Assembly: GCF_014218805.1 (NCBI RefSeq)
Contig: NZ_JACJUV010000001.1
Location: 2,926,501-2,990,500, forward strand
Length of the DNA: 64,000 bases
From: Teredinibacter franksiae
GTDB taxonomy: Bacteria; Pseudomonadota; Gammaproteobacteria; Pseudomonadales; Cellvibrionaceae
Direction of reading: 5' to 3'
The stretch's first letter is position 1; the number at the start of each line of letters is the position of its first letter. A program made the position numbers and the translations under genes. Shown piece after piece: positions 18,426-28,500 of the stretch. The notes below the pieces were generated by a model that did no database searches, was not told where the DNA came from, and saw only the letters and a program-made list of their open reading frames with translations.

Positions 18426-18956
18426 ATGAAAAATTATTTGGCCGCGCTGTTATTGTCTTTTACGCCTATCTATTCAAACGCATTAGTAATAGAAACGTCA
18501 GTAGGGGCTTTTGATATTACTACCGTAACGGGTTCATTCTCGAGCCATAAAGATCTTTTGCAATCTCAAAAGTGGTGGGATAACGAAATTTTAGCAAGTG
18601 AGTTTTTATCATTAAGTGCAGGCTTCGATAAAATTGGCTACATAAATACTGGAGGTAACGAATCTCCTTTCTTTGCATATTCTGGATTGACCAGCAGTGT
18701 TTTAGCACAATTTGAAGCTACTGGCTGCTTTGGCTATGACACAGTTGATCTCTGCAGATCAACGAAAGAAGTAGACTATTTTGAATCTAGTATTTCTTCC
18801 TTTATATATCATTGGGTCGTAGCAAAGCCAATCGAAGTATCCGAATCAGCAACTTTTTTTCTTTATCTTGTTGTAATCGGCGGCGTTCTTTATAGGAGGG
18901 TTTATTCTGCAGGCTCAAAATTGTATTTGAGTTTTTATATTAAGCCCAGGGATTAG
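18426..18956 (+). CDS. Secreted protein with a degenerate PEP-CTERM-like tail
   Basis: 176 residues; AAAGGA lies about eight bases before the ATG. A signal peptide MKNYLAALLLSFTPIYSNA is followed by a short mature domain with one Cys pair (CFGYDTVDLC) and no family I recognise. Near the C-terminus VSESAT, a hydrophobic helix (FFLYLVVIGGVLY) and RR reproduce the order of a PEP-CTERM sorting signal (VPEPAT-helix-RR), with Ser for both Pro residues. About 17 extra residues follow the Arg pair, which is longer than usual and may reflect loss of the original stop. A PrsT-like gene and exosortase-type hydrolases in the window support this reading; no exosortase is seen. Confidence 0.6.
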   Translation: MKNYLAALLLSFTPIYSNALVIETSVGAFDITTVTGSFSSHKDLLQSQKWWDNEILASEFLSLSAGFDKIGYINTGGNESPFFAYSGLTSSVLAQFEATGCFGYDTVDLCRSTKEVDYFESSISSFIYHWVVAKPIEVSESATFFLYLVVIGGVLYRRVYSAGSKLYLSFYIKPRD

Positions 18957-19183
18957 AATAGGGCGTCACGTTAAGGCGTGTGTAATCGATAGAGTACTGT
19001 TTTTTGTCGGTCACTTTATCGGCTTTTGCACCGAGCCAGCGTCTTATTCTGAGCATAGCCTTCTGTTTACAGACCGCAATGGTTTTAAATTTTAGGTTCA
19101 AGCAGGACGGTAAGTACAAATTAATCTTGGCTCGATATATTTGGCCGCTCCAGAGCAGAAGAAAAATTGTTGTTGATGTTACT

Positions 19184-19574
19184 ACGAAGCGCCTTATTGT
19201 ATCGTTCATAAACTAATGCCCAGGTCTGCTCGCCAGCATCTTCAGCACCGAATATGGTAAAGCCCGATTTATAGCCAACGTGCTTTAGCTCTTTACGGAT
19301 GATGTTCAACCCCAGGTTGTGAAAGGTAGACACCGTTAATCCACGCGCAGCACTGCCTTTAACCAGCTTGCCAACGCGCTCTTTCATCTCGCGGGCGGCT
19401 TTATTGGTAAAGGTTAGAGCGGCAATGTGGCGGGCCGGCAGATCGCACTGCTCAATAAGGTAGGCAATCTTGCGGGTAATAACGGGTTTTACCGCTACCA
19501 GCCCCTGCGAGTACTAGGCAGGGGCCATCGATATAGTGCACGGCTTGTTTTTGACGGGGGTTAAGTTGGTTCAC
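19184..19574 (-). pseudogene. rep: Truncated, frameshifted copy of the rep 5' end
   Basis: The reverse strand repeats rep codons 1-177 without codons 116-161: 138 bp (46 codons, in frame) are missing, with the join at a CGCC present at both original ends. A 2-bp deletion near 19484 falls in the Walker A region (GKTSVI) and breaks the frame. A few transitions are also present, one changing FDAED to FGAED. There is no continuation into the helicase core, so it cannot give a working protein. Confidence 0.92.
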
Positions 19575-19658
19575 GCGAGCTGGGATTCCGACAGTACCAC
19601 TAGGGGGCGGGATTCTAGCAGGTTTGTTGGTTGTGCCCTACCGGCGGCTAGCTGCCTA
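19184..19658. repeat. 475-bp direct repeat derived from rep and its upstream region
   Basis: Second copy of 16987-17601 in the same orientation. Its right end extends 84 bases beyond the rep start codon and stops inside the last codons of the neighbouring acyltransferase gene. Confidence 0.92.
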
Positions 19659-20691
19659 TGAATAAGCGGCTGTGGCGCCCTAGTGTGCGTTGTGCTATTG
19701 CGGCTAGGGCGGTACAACACAGTACACTGGCAAGCCCCATCGAAAACCAAATGGAAAACACAGCCCCTGCAACTTTTTCGCCGATAAAGAATTCGAAGGC
19801 ATAAAGGAAATAAACGTGAAAAAAATAGAGTGTGAAACTGATATTGGCCAAATACTTTAGTTTGTTGGACGTTAACACTACCGTGGAGCGATTGATTAAA
19901 CCCAGAAGCAGAAAACAAAAAATTAGCTTTTGAAAAAGAACAATGTCTACCCATCCTTTGTTGAACTGAAAAGGTACGTGACTGGCATATATGCCATCTA
20001 TATCTGAATAAAATAGCTGTAAGCCGTAGAGAGCCAAAAACAGGCCAAGTAGCACTATTAGGTTGCGGTCAACAATATGGCTGATTTGCATTCTATACCG
20101 GCAAGCAAGCATACCAACAAGATAGACAGGTAAAAAATAGACGAAATTTCTGATGGGGTCCACCGGTGGAAAGTGGGCCCTATGCAGGCCATTCGAAAGT
20201 AGTAGTAATGGGACTATTAGCCAATAAAACTTCGGGTAAGAGTCAACTATTTTAAAAACGGGAAAGCAAGCAAAAAAAAGTGCAGCAGTTGGAATATACC
20301 AGAGGGCATAATTAATTTGCGCACCACCAACCAGGTAGTACCAGACTACTTGTACGGGTGTGCTAAGGCCGGATATCTGTGGATATTCCAAACCGGGATT
20401 ACCATCCAAAAAAGCGTGCGCGATACCGGGTGTAGCAACAACAATGTAGGGCAATATAATGAATTTTAGTTTTTTCTTCAGATAACCTGAATAGCTGTAC
20501 TTGTTGAGTAAATAGTGAAATAGGTAGCCAGAAACGAATACAAATAAAATACTTCCTCCGGAAAATAGTATATTTATCGACTTAAATTGGAACGCCTTTT
20601 CTGTCCAATCAATAGCGGAGTAAAGAGAATGGCCAAATACAATGATGAGGATGGATATGCCGCGAAAAGCATGTATATCATTTAAATGCAT
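19648..20691 (-). CDS. Acyltransferase 3 family membrane protein, 3' end formed by duplicated DNA
   Basis: 347 residues with the family start (IHAFRGISILIIVFGHS), FVSGYLFHYLL and about ten hydrophobic segments, ending in a helix before RTLGRHSRLFIGS. The Arg and His of RG...H needed in this family are present. The stop codon and the codons for the final Ile-Gly-Ser lie in the rep-derived repeat, so the native C-terminus was probably cut or replaced when that junction formed. The last membrane helix is still complete, so activity may remain. It is the final gene of the NRPS-PKS operon (25 bases after its neighbour) and may acylate the product or a sugar carrier. Confidence 0.85.
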   Translation of the reverse strand: MHLNDIHAFRGISILIIVFGHSLYSAIDWTEKAFQFKSINILFSGGSILFVFVSGYLFHYLLNKYSYSGYLKKKLKFIILPYIVVATPGIAHAFLDGNPGLEYPQISGLSTPVQVVWYYLVGGAQINYALWYIPTAALFFACFPVFKIVDSYPKFYWLIVPLLLLSNGLHRAHFPPVDPIRNFVYFLPVYLVGMLACRYRMQISHIVDRNLIVLLGLFLALYGLQLFYSDIDGIYASHVPFQFNKGWVDIVLFQKLIFCFLLLGLINRSTVVLTSNKLKYLANISFTLYFFHVYFLYAFEFFIGEKVAGAVFSIWFSMGLASVLCCTALAAIAQRTLGRHSRLFIGS

Positions 20692-20716
20692 TTACAATTA
20701 CTTCTAAAAAGGATTG

Positions 20717-21721
20717 TTAACGATTAATCTCTACTAGCATTCGCTGAATGATGGAGAGCGCAGAATCGATACCCTCCATCTCGGTATAGAGATCGCCATT
20801 TTCGCCAGAAGGGTGTCCATGACCAATGGGTTTCATCACGAAAACATTGTCGTCAGCATTCAAATTAATCGTTGCGCTGTAGATTATGGAAGGTTGTCCT
20901 GGGTTCCCGCTTCCGCTGTATACCGGATCGTCTGGGAATTTATCTTTTGTATAGTAATCATTGAAATCGAAAGACCTATTGACCTCGGCCAACACCTGGA
21001 ATTGTTGTGATTGTTCTGGCGGTTTTGAGTAAATAGAAAAGTGGCCGTTGGGTGTTGCACCGGTTAAAGCGTCCAATTGACTCACGGCTGAACCCGATTT
21101 CCATTTGTGTAGCCAGTAGGGGAATGATTCCTGACGCGCAACCAGATCTGTTCGTACCTTGTCGTTTGGGAAAATAAACGGGTAACCGGTTTTGGCGGTA
21201 ACGTAGAGTGTTTTGAGGTGTTTGCCCTGCATATCTTCCAACCAAAAAACCATTTGCGGTGGGCTGCTAATGGTTTTCCCCCAGTGAAAGGCTTGGTTTC
21301 GTCCGCGATAGTGCTCGCCTGCTCGAACTTCTATAGTAAAGCTATGGCGGTCATCTGCTTCGCTATGGATAAGCAGCGTTTGGTGCTTGCTCTCTACAAC
21401 TATGGCAGTACTCTTCAATTTATGGCTGTAATCCAGTAGTTGAGTTACCGGCGTGAGGCGATAGATAACCGCAATAATCAATGCACCGCATACGCCTACA
21501 ATTAGGCTTACCTTTAATAAGGCGTTTTTGCGTTGAAAATAACGCAACAGTGAAGCGAAATTGTTACGAAAGTGCAGTACTACCACCGCTGTGAAGGCAA
21601 ACCCTGTAATAATATGAATGCCATAGAAATGTGCGTTGTAAGGCAGTACGTATAGTAAGAGGCCGCTTAGAAAAAGAAGTAGGAAAACAATGACAATAGC
21701 GAGGCTTACCCAAATTTTCAT
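20717..21721 (-). CDS. Membrane-anchored periplasmic protein, DUF4405-like N-terminus and DUF2271-like C-terminus
   Basis: 334 residues. Three hydrophobic helices lie in the first 95 residues (LAIVIVFLLLFLSGLLLYVL, GIHIITGFAFTAVVVLHF, VSLIVGVCGALIIAVIY); the first two, with conserved His, resemble the DUF4405 cytochrome-b-like pair. The rest is probably periplasmic: MVFWLEDMQGKHLKTLYVTAKTG, then DALTGATPNGHFSIY and GQPSIIYSATINL, which recall DUF2271. No catalytic motif is recognised. The gene stands 10 bases after the hydrolase gene and 25 before the acyltransferase gene, so it belongs to the NRPS-PKS operon. Its role is unknown; haem binding is possible but not shown. Confidence 0.65.
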   Translation of the reverse strand: MKIWVSLAIVIVFLLLFLSGLLLYVLPYNAHFYGIHIITGFAFTAVVVLHFRNNFASLLRYFQRKNALLKVSLIVGVCGALIIAVIYRLTPVTQLLDYSHKLKSTAIVVESKHQTLLIHSEADDRHSFTIEVRAGEHYRGRNQAFHWGKTISSPPQMVFWLEDMQGKHLKTLYVTAKTGYPFIFPNDKVRTDLVARQESFPYWLHKWKSGSAVSQLDALTGATPNGHFSIYSKPPEQSQQFQVLAEVNRSFDFNDYYTKDKFPDDPVYSGSGNPGQPSIIYSATINLNADDNVFVMKPIGHGHPSGENGDLYTEMEGIDSALSIIQRMLVEINR

Positions 21722-21731
21722 AGTCTAAATT

Positions 21732-22574
21732 TTACAATTGGTGAAACGTTTTTTGCATCCAAAGGCAGATGCTGTTAATAAGTTTTTTGCGTGCTTCTGT
21801 GCGTGACCACGTATGATCGTCGTAAGGGTATAGCTGAACATCTACGCATTCTCTTATTTTGTTGGGCTTGAGTATGTCGAAAAGTTGATTAGCGTAATTA
21901 CAGTAATATTCAACACCGCGGGTGTACACGTAGAGCATTTTCACATTTCTAGATATTAACTGCGAAAATTCAATACCCATTTGTTTTCGCGAAGGAAAGC
22001 TCCGTAATAGGGCATCGGCATTGGGGTCGAATACTTCTTTGCTTTTATCCGATGGCGTGGTGTTCTTCTGTACTGCTGTAAAACGCTGTAACTTCGATGA
22101 AATGAATTTCCAAGATAGAAATCGCTCACCATAGTAGTGCAGTGTGTACATAAAGTTCGTTGCGCAGTACCCGTCAAGGTTTACCGTGCCGACAACGCGC
22201 TCATCGGCAACGGCGGTTCTATGGGCGTTATCTGCTCCTGAGCACAGGCCCATAAGCACAAATTTCTGAGAACCGAAGTCTTTACTCATAAAGTTCATAG
22301 CGTAATCGACGTCTAGCAAGGCTTTATGGGTGCTATCGCGAACCACGCGCATTTTACTATCACCAATGCCTGAGATGTCCATCCGTAACACACGGTACCC
22401 GATAACGGCGAGACGGCGAGCCAAGGTAACGCTAAGGCGAAAGGGCCCGACTTTGTGCAGTAGACCTGAGTTCAAAATGATAACGGTAGGTGAGCCTGAG
22501 AGTACAGTTTCCGGCTCGGACACAACACCGACTAAAGTGGGCGAGTTTCCAAAACTTACAGCAAGGTCGGTCAC
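21732..22574 (-). CDS. Alpha/beta hydrolase (exosortase-A hydrolase 1-like), partner of the NRPS-PKS
   Basis: 280 residues, a single alpha/beta-hydrolase unit equal to the C-terminal half of the tandem hydrolases: ILNSGLLHKVGPFRLSVTLARRLA, RMDISGIGDS, then the elbow GLCSG with Cys111 as nucleophile candidate and a late YDDHTW for the catalytic His. The start overlaps the stop of the NRPS-PKS by four bases (ATGA), so translation is probably coupled. Because the NRPS-PKS ends in a hydrolase 2-like domain, the two genes together rebuild the pair that is one polypeptide elsewhere in the window. A thioesterase, editing or release role is inferred. Confidence 0.82.
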   Translation of the reverse strand: MTDLAVSFGNSPTLVGVVSEPETVLSGSPTVIILNSGLLHKVGPFRLSVTLARRLAVIGYRVLRMDISGIGDSKMRVVRDSTHKALLDVDYAMNFMSKDFGSQKFVLMGLCSGADNAHRTAVADERVVGTVNLDGYCATNFMYTLHYYGERFLSWKFISSKLQRFTAVQKNTTPSDKSKEVFDPNADALLRSFPSRKQMGIEFSQLISRNVKMLYVYTRGVEYYCNYANQLFDILKPNKIRECVDVQLYPYDDHTWSRTEARKKLINSICLWMQKTFHQL

Positions 22575-25500
22575 GATTTTTCACCTTCGATCAATTCGGT
22601 AATTCTGTGAATCATTTCGCTGGGCAAAACCGCATCTTGAAATTTTTGGTAGTCATCCCAGTCTACGGCTTCTTCAATTAGGTGGTAGCAAGCGTTATTG
22701 AAGTGGGGTTTTAGGCTTGCGAGCAGGTGGGTGAACTGTTCGTCATGCGTTGATGCGGTAATAAAAACATTATCGCAATTTTCTATTCTGTGATTCATTA
22801 ATTGTGCAGACTGAATTTGCTTAAGCACCTTTTCGTTGTAGCAATAACCCATTATTTCATTTTCCTGAACACCGAGATCTTCATCTGTAGGGAAAGGAAA
22901 ATAACACTGCTCGTTGTTAATAGAGTGCCTATTACTCTGCTTTATTGTATTGAGGTATTGCGAGCCAGTAACAACCGGGTTCCATAATATTAATTCATCA
23001 ACATGTAAACCTTTGTCAATGGCGTTTGCCGCCAGAACACAACCAAAGCGCAGTGAAATTACCGCCAGTTTGGTGATGTTTGCGGTGGTTTTGAAATGGT
23101 TAGCGGCTTCAACAATATCGCTGCTCCAACGATCAATGCACCAGTCATCGGTATCCCCGAGAGAATCTCCAGTGCCGTAGTAATCAAATTTAAATACAGG
23201 TATCCCCTCAGTCACTAGCGCGTTTGCAAGCAAACGAAAAGCCCAGTGTGATTTCATGTATTCCTGACCAATGGGATAACAAAAAAGTACGCCCAGAGTG
23301 CTGATTGTACTAGTGGTGTTAACTGTTTCCGGCTGCTGAAATATACCGTAGAGTGCATTGTTTCTGCCGAAATAGCAGGGTGTTATGCCCGGTTTAATCA
23401 TTGAGGTGTTCGGAAGTGGCGGTGCTGAATTTATCTGTGTGGGCTCCGCTAGGCCAAGTTGTGACAGCAGTGTGCTAAGCGGTTGCTTGGGGTTGGCACT
23501 GATTTGTTGGTAAATACTAAGCAGATCTTGCTGCCACTGTTCCAGGGTTTCGTCGTCCAAAGTATTATAGTTGTACTGAAATTCAAAACGTAAATGGTCG
23601 CCAGGAGCGGAAACCGCGTTAACAAATAAATCGAAAGATTCAAAGTGGCGAGGGTTAACTTCGTAACCGGCCGCTAGACCGCTATAGGCAAAATTGTCTG
23701 CGTTCATTTGCGGGCTGTAGTTCAAGCACAATTGAATTTCGGCCTTGTTACCAGCACCAGCACCGGGGGTCGACATTTTTGGCAAAATGCTGGCGCTATA
23801 GCGGGCATGGTCGACGGCATCACTTACATTATCGCGCAATACATTGAGCCAATCACCGAACGCGAGTTTGCTATTGTAATGGCTTAATACCGGCACATAG
23901 TAGAGACCGTTGCCCACGAACTCCTGTTGCAGAAGTGTCTGGTCGGCTACCGGCATTCCTACCAGTAAATCGTCACGTCCGCTTTTTGCGGCAAGCAGTA
24001 ATTTTAATCCCGCCAGAAGAACAACATAGAGGCTGCAGTTGTGGCGGCTACTTAGTTTGCGTAGCGCTTTCGCGGTAATGGGGTCTACCATTAGCGCGGA
24101 GTGACCGCTGCTAAACGCCGACTCGGCCTTTGGGTTAGTGTGGGGTTTGAAGTGATAAAGCCCGTTATAATGAGTTAGCTTATCCTGCCAATACTGCTGC
24201 AGTCGAATGGTGGAGGCTGTATATAGCTGGGCTTGACGTTCAGCTAAGTAGCGACGAAAAGATAGTGCTGCTGGCAATATGGGCTTCCGGTCTTCTACCA
24301 GAGCTGAATAAAGTTCGCCCAGATCCTTCACCAATACATCAAGCGACCAACCGTCGCAAATGGCAAGGTGGGCCGTCAACACGATTTGAATATGTTGGGC
24401 GTATTTTTGAATGAGTAGTACACGCGCCAGCGGTGATTGATTTAGATCGAAAGGCTGGCAAAAATCGTCTTTCAAAAGTTGTGTTGTTGCGGCTTCGGCG
24501 GCTTTGGCGTTAAGAGTAGATAAATCCTTAAAGCTAAGGTTTGCGCTAGGGGGTGTTTCATGCCGCAGGCACTTCCCGGTTTTTGTGTAACACATGCTGA
24601 GCGCGTCGTGACGTTCAAACAGCAGGTGGATAGCCTGCTTTAATAGAGCAAGATCTACTTTACCCTGGGTAAGATGAATGGAAATGGATTCATTAAATGC
24701 ACAATTAGCCTGATCTCCCTGTTGTTTAATCAGCGTAAATATCTCCTGCTGCATAGCGGAGCAGGGAAGGGCCTGGGGATCTTGGTTGACGTCTTCAGTG
24801 GTGTTTTTGGGGCTATGGTCGGGGCTATGCTCGGCAGTGGTGACCGGTGTTACGTGTGCCTGTTCTAGCGGGGGTGTTTGACCTGTATCTGCTTTGCGAG
24901 TTTCAATTAATGTTGTAAGTGCGGCAATACTGGAATATTCGTCCGTGAGCTGGCGAAAGCTAACCTCAAGTGCAAATTCCTTTTTTAGCTTGAAGCCAAT
25001 TTGAGTAAGAAAAAGCGAGTCTAATCCTAGTTCGGCAAAACTAAGAGATTGATCTAGATCGTCGCCAAATTCAATGCCCGATATTTCCTCTAAAATGGCA
25101 ATAAGGCTTTGATTAACAGAGAGCGGCGCAGCAGTATTTTCTATCTTTGATTCTTCGGCGGAATTGATGTCGTCAAAGATACAAGTATCGCTGGCTAGTT
25201 TTTCGCTAGCTTGGGTGTAAAGATTGTAAATCGGGTCTAGCCAGTGTCGTTTACGCTCGAAAGGGTAGCAGGGGAGAGGAATTCTATTTCGCTGTTGCTG
25301 CGCCCAGAATTTTTCGGTCGATAACTCGACTCCCTGTAGCCACAGATTACCCAGTGCCGTAAGCAGTGCTTGCCACTCGGTATTGTTTTCGCTGGTATCA
25401 CCGAGAGAAGGAAAAGCGTGTTGTACATCAGCATCTTGAATTTGTTGGCGGGCGAGTGTTGAGGTTACATTTCGCGGGCCAACTTCCACGAGTACGCGCG

Positions 25501-28500
25501 TGGGCTTTTGCCACAGTGTTGCTATTGCTTCGCGAAACAATACCGGGGAGCATAGCTGCTGTGCCCAATAATCGGCTTGTACAAAATCTGTTGGTGTAAG
25601 CCAGCTACCGGTGGCCGTCGATACCGTGGGAATACTCGGTGTGTTTGTAGGTAGTTTGGCTATAAAGTCGCGTAGGGGTTGTGCGGCGGCATCCATCATG
25701 GGTGAATGGAACGCCCGCGATACTTGCAGTAGCGTACAGCCAATGCCCTCAGCTTTGAGTTCAATCTCTAGCGCGCTAATAGAGGCTAATGGCCCCGAAG
25801 CAACCGATAAGGCCGGGCCGTTTGATGCCGCCAGTGAAAGGCCATTGCTGAGCCTAGATTGCAGCTCACGTGCCGGTAGGCGGACCGACAACATAGCGCC
25901 TTCGGGTTGCTCACTCATAAGCCGGCCGCGCTCTGCAATAATGTGTAGTGCGTGCTGTAGGGAAAAGACACCGGTGATAACGGCGCATACAAATTCGCCA
26001 ATACTGTGGCCCACTAGAGCGTTGGGTTCAATTCCCCAGGACTGCCACAATCGCGCCAGAGCGTATTCGAGCACAAAAATCGCCGGTTGCTGAAATCGAG
26101 TATCCTTCAGTTTTAGTGTTGCGAGTTCACTGTCATCAGTTTCGGGAAACAGAAGTTCGCGAATGTCGAGGCCCAAAAACCTCTCCAATTCGTTTGCGCA
26201 ATTATCGATTGTTTCACGAATAATGGGCTCCTGATCATAAAGGTTCTTACCCATCCCAAGGTACTGACACCCCTGTCCAGGAAACATAAAAACCAATTCA
26301 GGCGCGGCTTGCTGCATTAATGCGTAGTTTTGTTTTTTACCTAGTAAGCCAATTAGCTCTGCAGAGCTTTCGCAAACAAAAAATTGGCGGTGATTGAAAG
26401 CGGCGCGTCCGCTGTGCAAAGTAAACGCAAGATCGGCCAAATTAATGTCAGGGCGTTGCTGCAAAAACGCAGTCAATTCTTCGCGCTTGCGCGCCAGTGC
26501 AACTTTTGATTTTGCTGAAAGAAGGATAAGCTGTTTGGGACGGCTAGGGCCAGAGATTTGCGGCTCTGGTGGTTCTTCTAAAATGGCGTGACCATTTGTT
26601 CCGCCGAATCCAAATGCGCTGACCGCTCCATAGCGTTTTTTGGTTGTGCGCGGCCAATTTTTTAGGTGATCGACAACATAGAATGGACTGGTTTCAAACT
26701 GAATTTTTGGGTTGGGTTTTTGGTAATGTAAAGTTGCAGGTATTTTTTCGTTTTTTAGAGAAAGAGCAACCTTAATAACGCCGGCCACACCAGCGGCAAT
26801 TGTTGGGTGACCCAAATTACTTTTAATAGATCCAAGGCCGCAAAACTGATTCTCCTCAGTATCACGTCGGTACACTTGTGTTAAGGCTTCTACTTCAATG
26901 GGGTCGCCTACGGGGGTGCCGGTACCGTGCGCTTCTATATAGCTTATATCTCTGGCCGAAACACCCGCGCGGGCCAGTGCCATGGCAATTACTTTTTTCT
27001 GACCTTCTATACTGGGTGCTAAGTAGCTAATTTTATTGGCGCCATCATTATTCAGTGCGGTGCTTTTTAGGGTGGCATAGATAGTGTCTCGATCGGCAAT
27101 AGCGTCGTCGAGGCGTTTCAGTACCACAATGCCAGCGCTATCACTGAACATGGTGCCCGCGGCTTTTTCGTCGAAGGGACGACAGTGACCGTCGGGTGCA
27201 AATACACCACCTTCTTCGGCTAGCTGGCCACTAAACTGAGGTGTTTGCAGAGATATTCCTCCGGCCAATGCCATATCACATTGGCCGGTGATTAAGCTGA
27301 AGTAGGCGTTATCTATGGCGGTCATTGCCGTAGAGCACGCGGTGTGAACGGATACCGCGGGGCCCGTAAGGTTGAGTTTGTTTGCAACGCGTGTAGCCAG
27401 GTGATCTTTTTCGTTGCCCACCATAACGGGGAACTGGCCGACCATTTTTACAATGTCGGTATGCTGCATAACGTTTAGTGGGTAGTAGTTATTATTCCCC
27501 ATACCCGCATACACGCCAATTAAACCATTGTAGTTTTCGGCGCAGTAGCCGGCGTTTTCTAATGCGGCCCAGGCTAACTCCAAGAACACGCGTTGCTGCG
27601 GGTCAATGGTTTTTGCCTCCGTTGGGCTTATGCCAAAAAAAGCGGCGTCAAATTTGTCGCCATCGGGAATAATACCGCGAGCGAAAACATATCGCGGGTC
27701 ATTTGTTTGCTCCGGATCTAAGCCTGGGCCCAATTCTTGTTTGGAAAAGTGGGTGACCGTTTCTGTACCGTCGCAAAGATTCTGCCAAAGTTCGTCTATT
27801 GAGTAAGCGCCTGGGAAGCGACCGCTCATGCCCACAATAGCAACATCGCTTATCTGACTATTACCGCTAAATAATTTTTGCTGTTCTCTTTGTGGTTGGC
27901 CTTCAGGGGCGCTGGAATCGCGCTCAATATGTTTGGCTAGAGAGCGTATGGTTGGGCACTGGAATAGCATTACTAAGGGAATATCAATTTTATGGCGTGC
28001 TTTAAGCTCTACCAAACTCATCATTGACAGCAATGAGTTACCACCTAAATCAAAAAAATTATCGTCAATTCCTATACCGGTAAGATTTAGGAGTTCCCGC
28101 CATATGCTCGCCAAATCTTTCTGAAGTGTAGTGCTAGGTGCTATATAGTTTTGACTAAGATCTGGTCGTGCGGTAGGACCCTGCGGCAGTGCTTTTCGGT
28201 CTACCTTGCCGTTGGGCATTAGTGGGATTTCATCCAGCAGAATAAATACCGCTGGCACCATGTGGTCGGGTAGCTTTTCTCCTAGCCAGGAGCGCAGCTC
28301 GGTGATGGAGAAGTGTTGATTTTTATCTACTACCAAAAAGGCTAATAGACGTTTTTCACCAAGATTATTGTCGCTGACCGAAACGCTAGCCATTTGAATA
28401 GCGGGGTGCTCAAGTAATTCCGATTCAATTTCACCTAATTCAATGCGTAAACCCCGAATTTTTACCTGGAAATCGATTCGTCCGAGGTACTCAACAGTGC

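Noticed and set aside
19121..19387. Small intact-looking helicase protein
   Set aside because: It is the in-frame part of the decayed rep copy and lacks the P-loop and the helicase core.
25611..26093. 160-codon plus-strand open frame inside the AT domain of the NRPS-PKS
   Set aside because: It is a shadow of the well-supported opposite-strand coding sequence.
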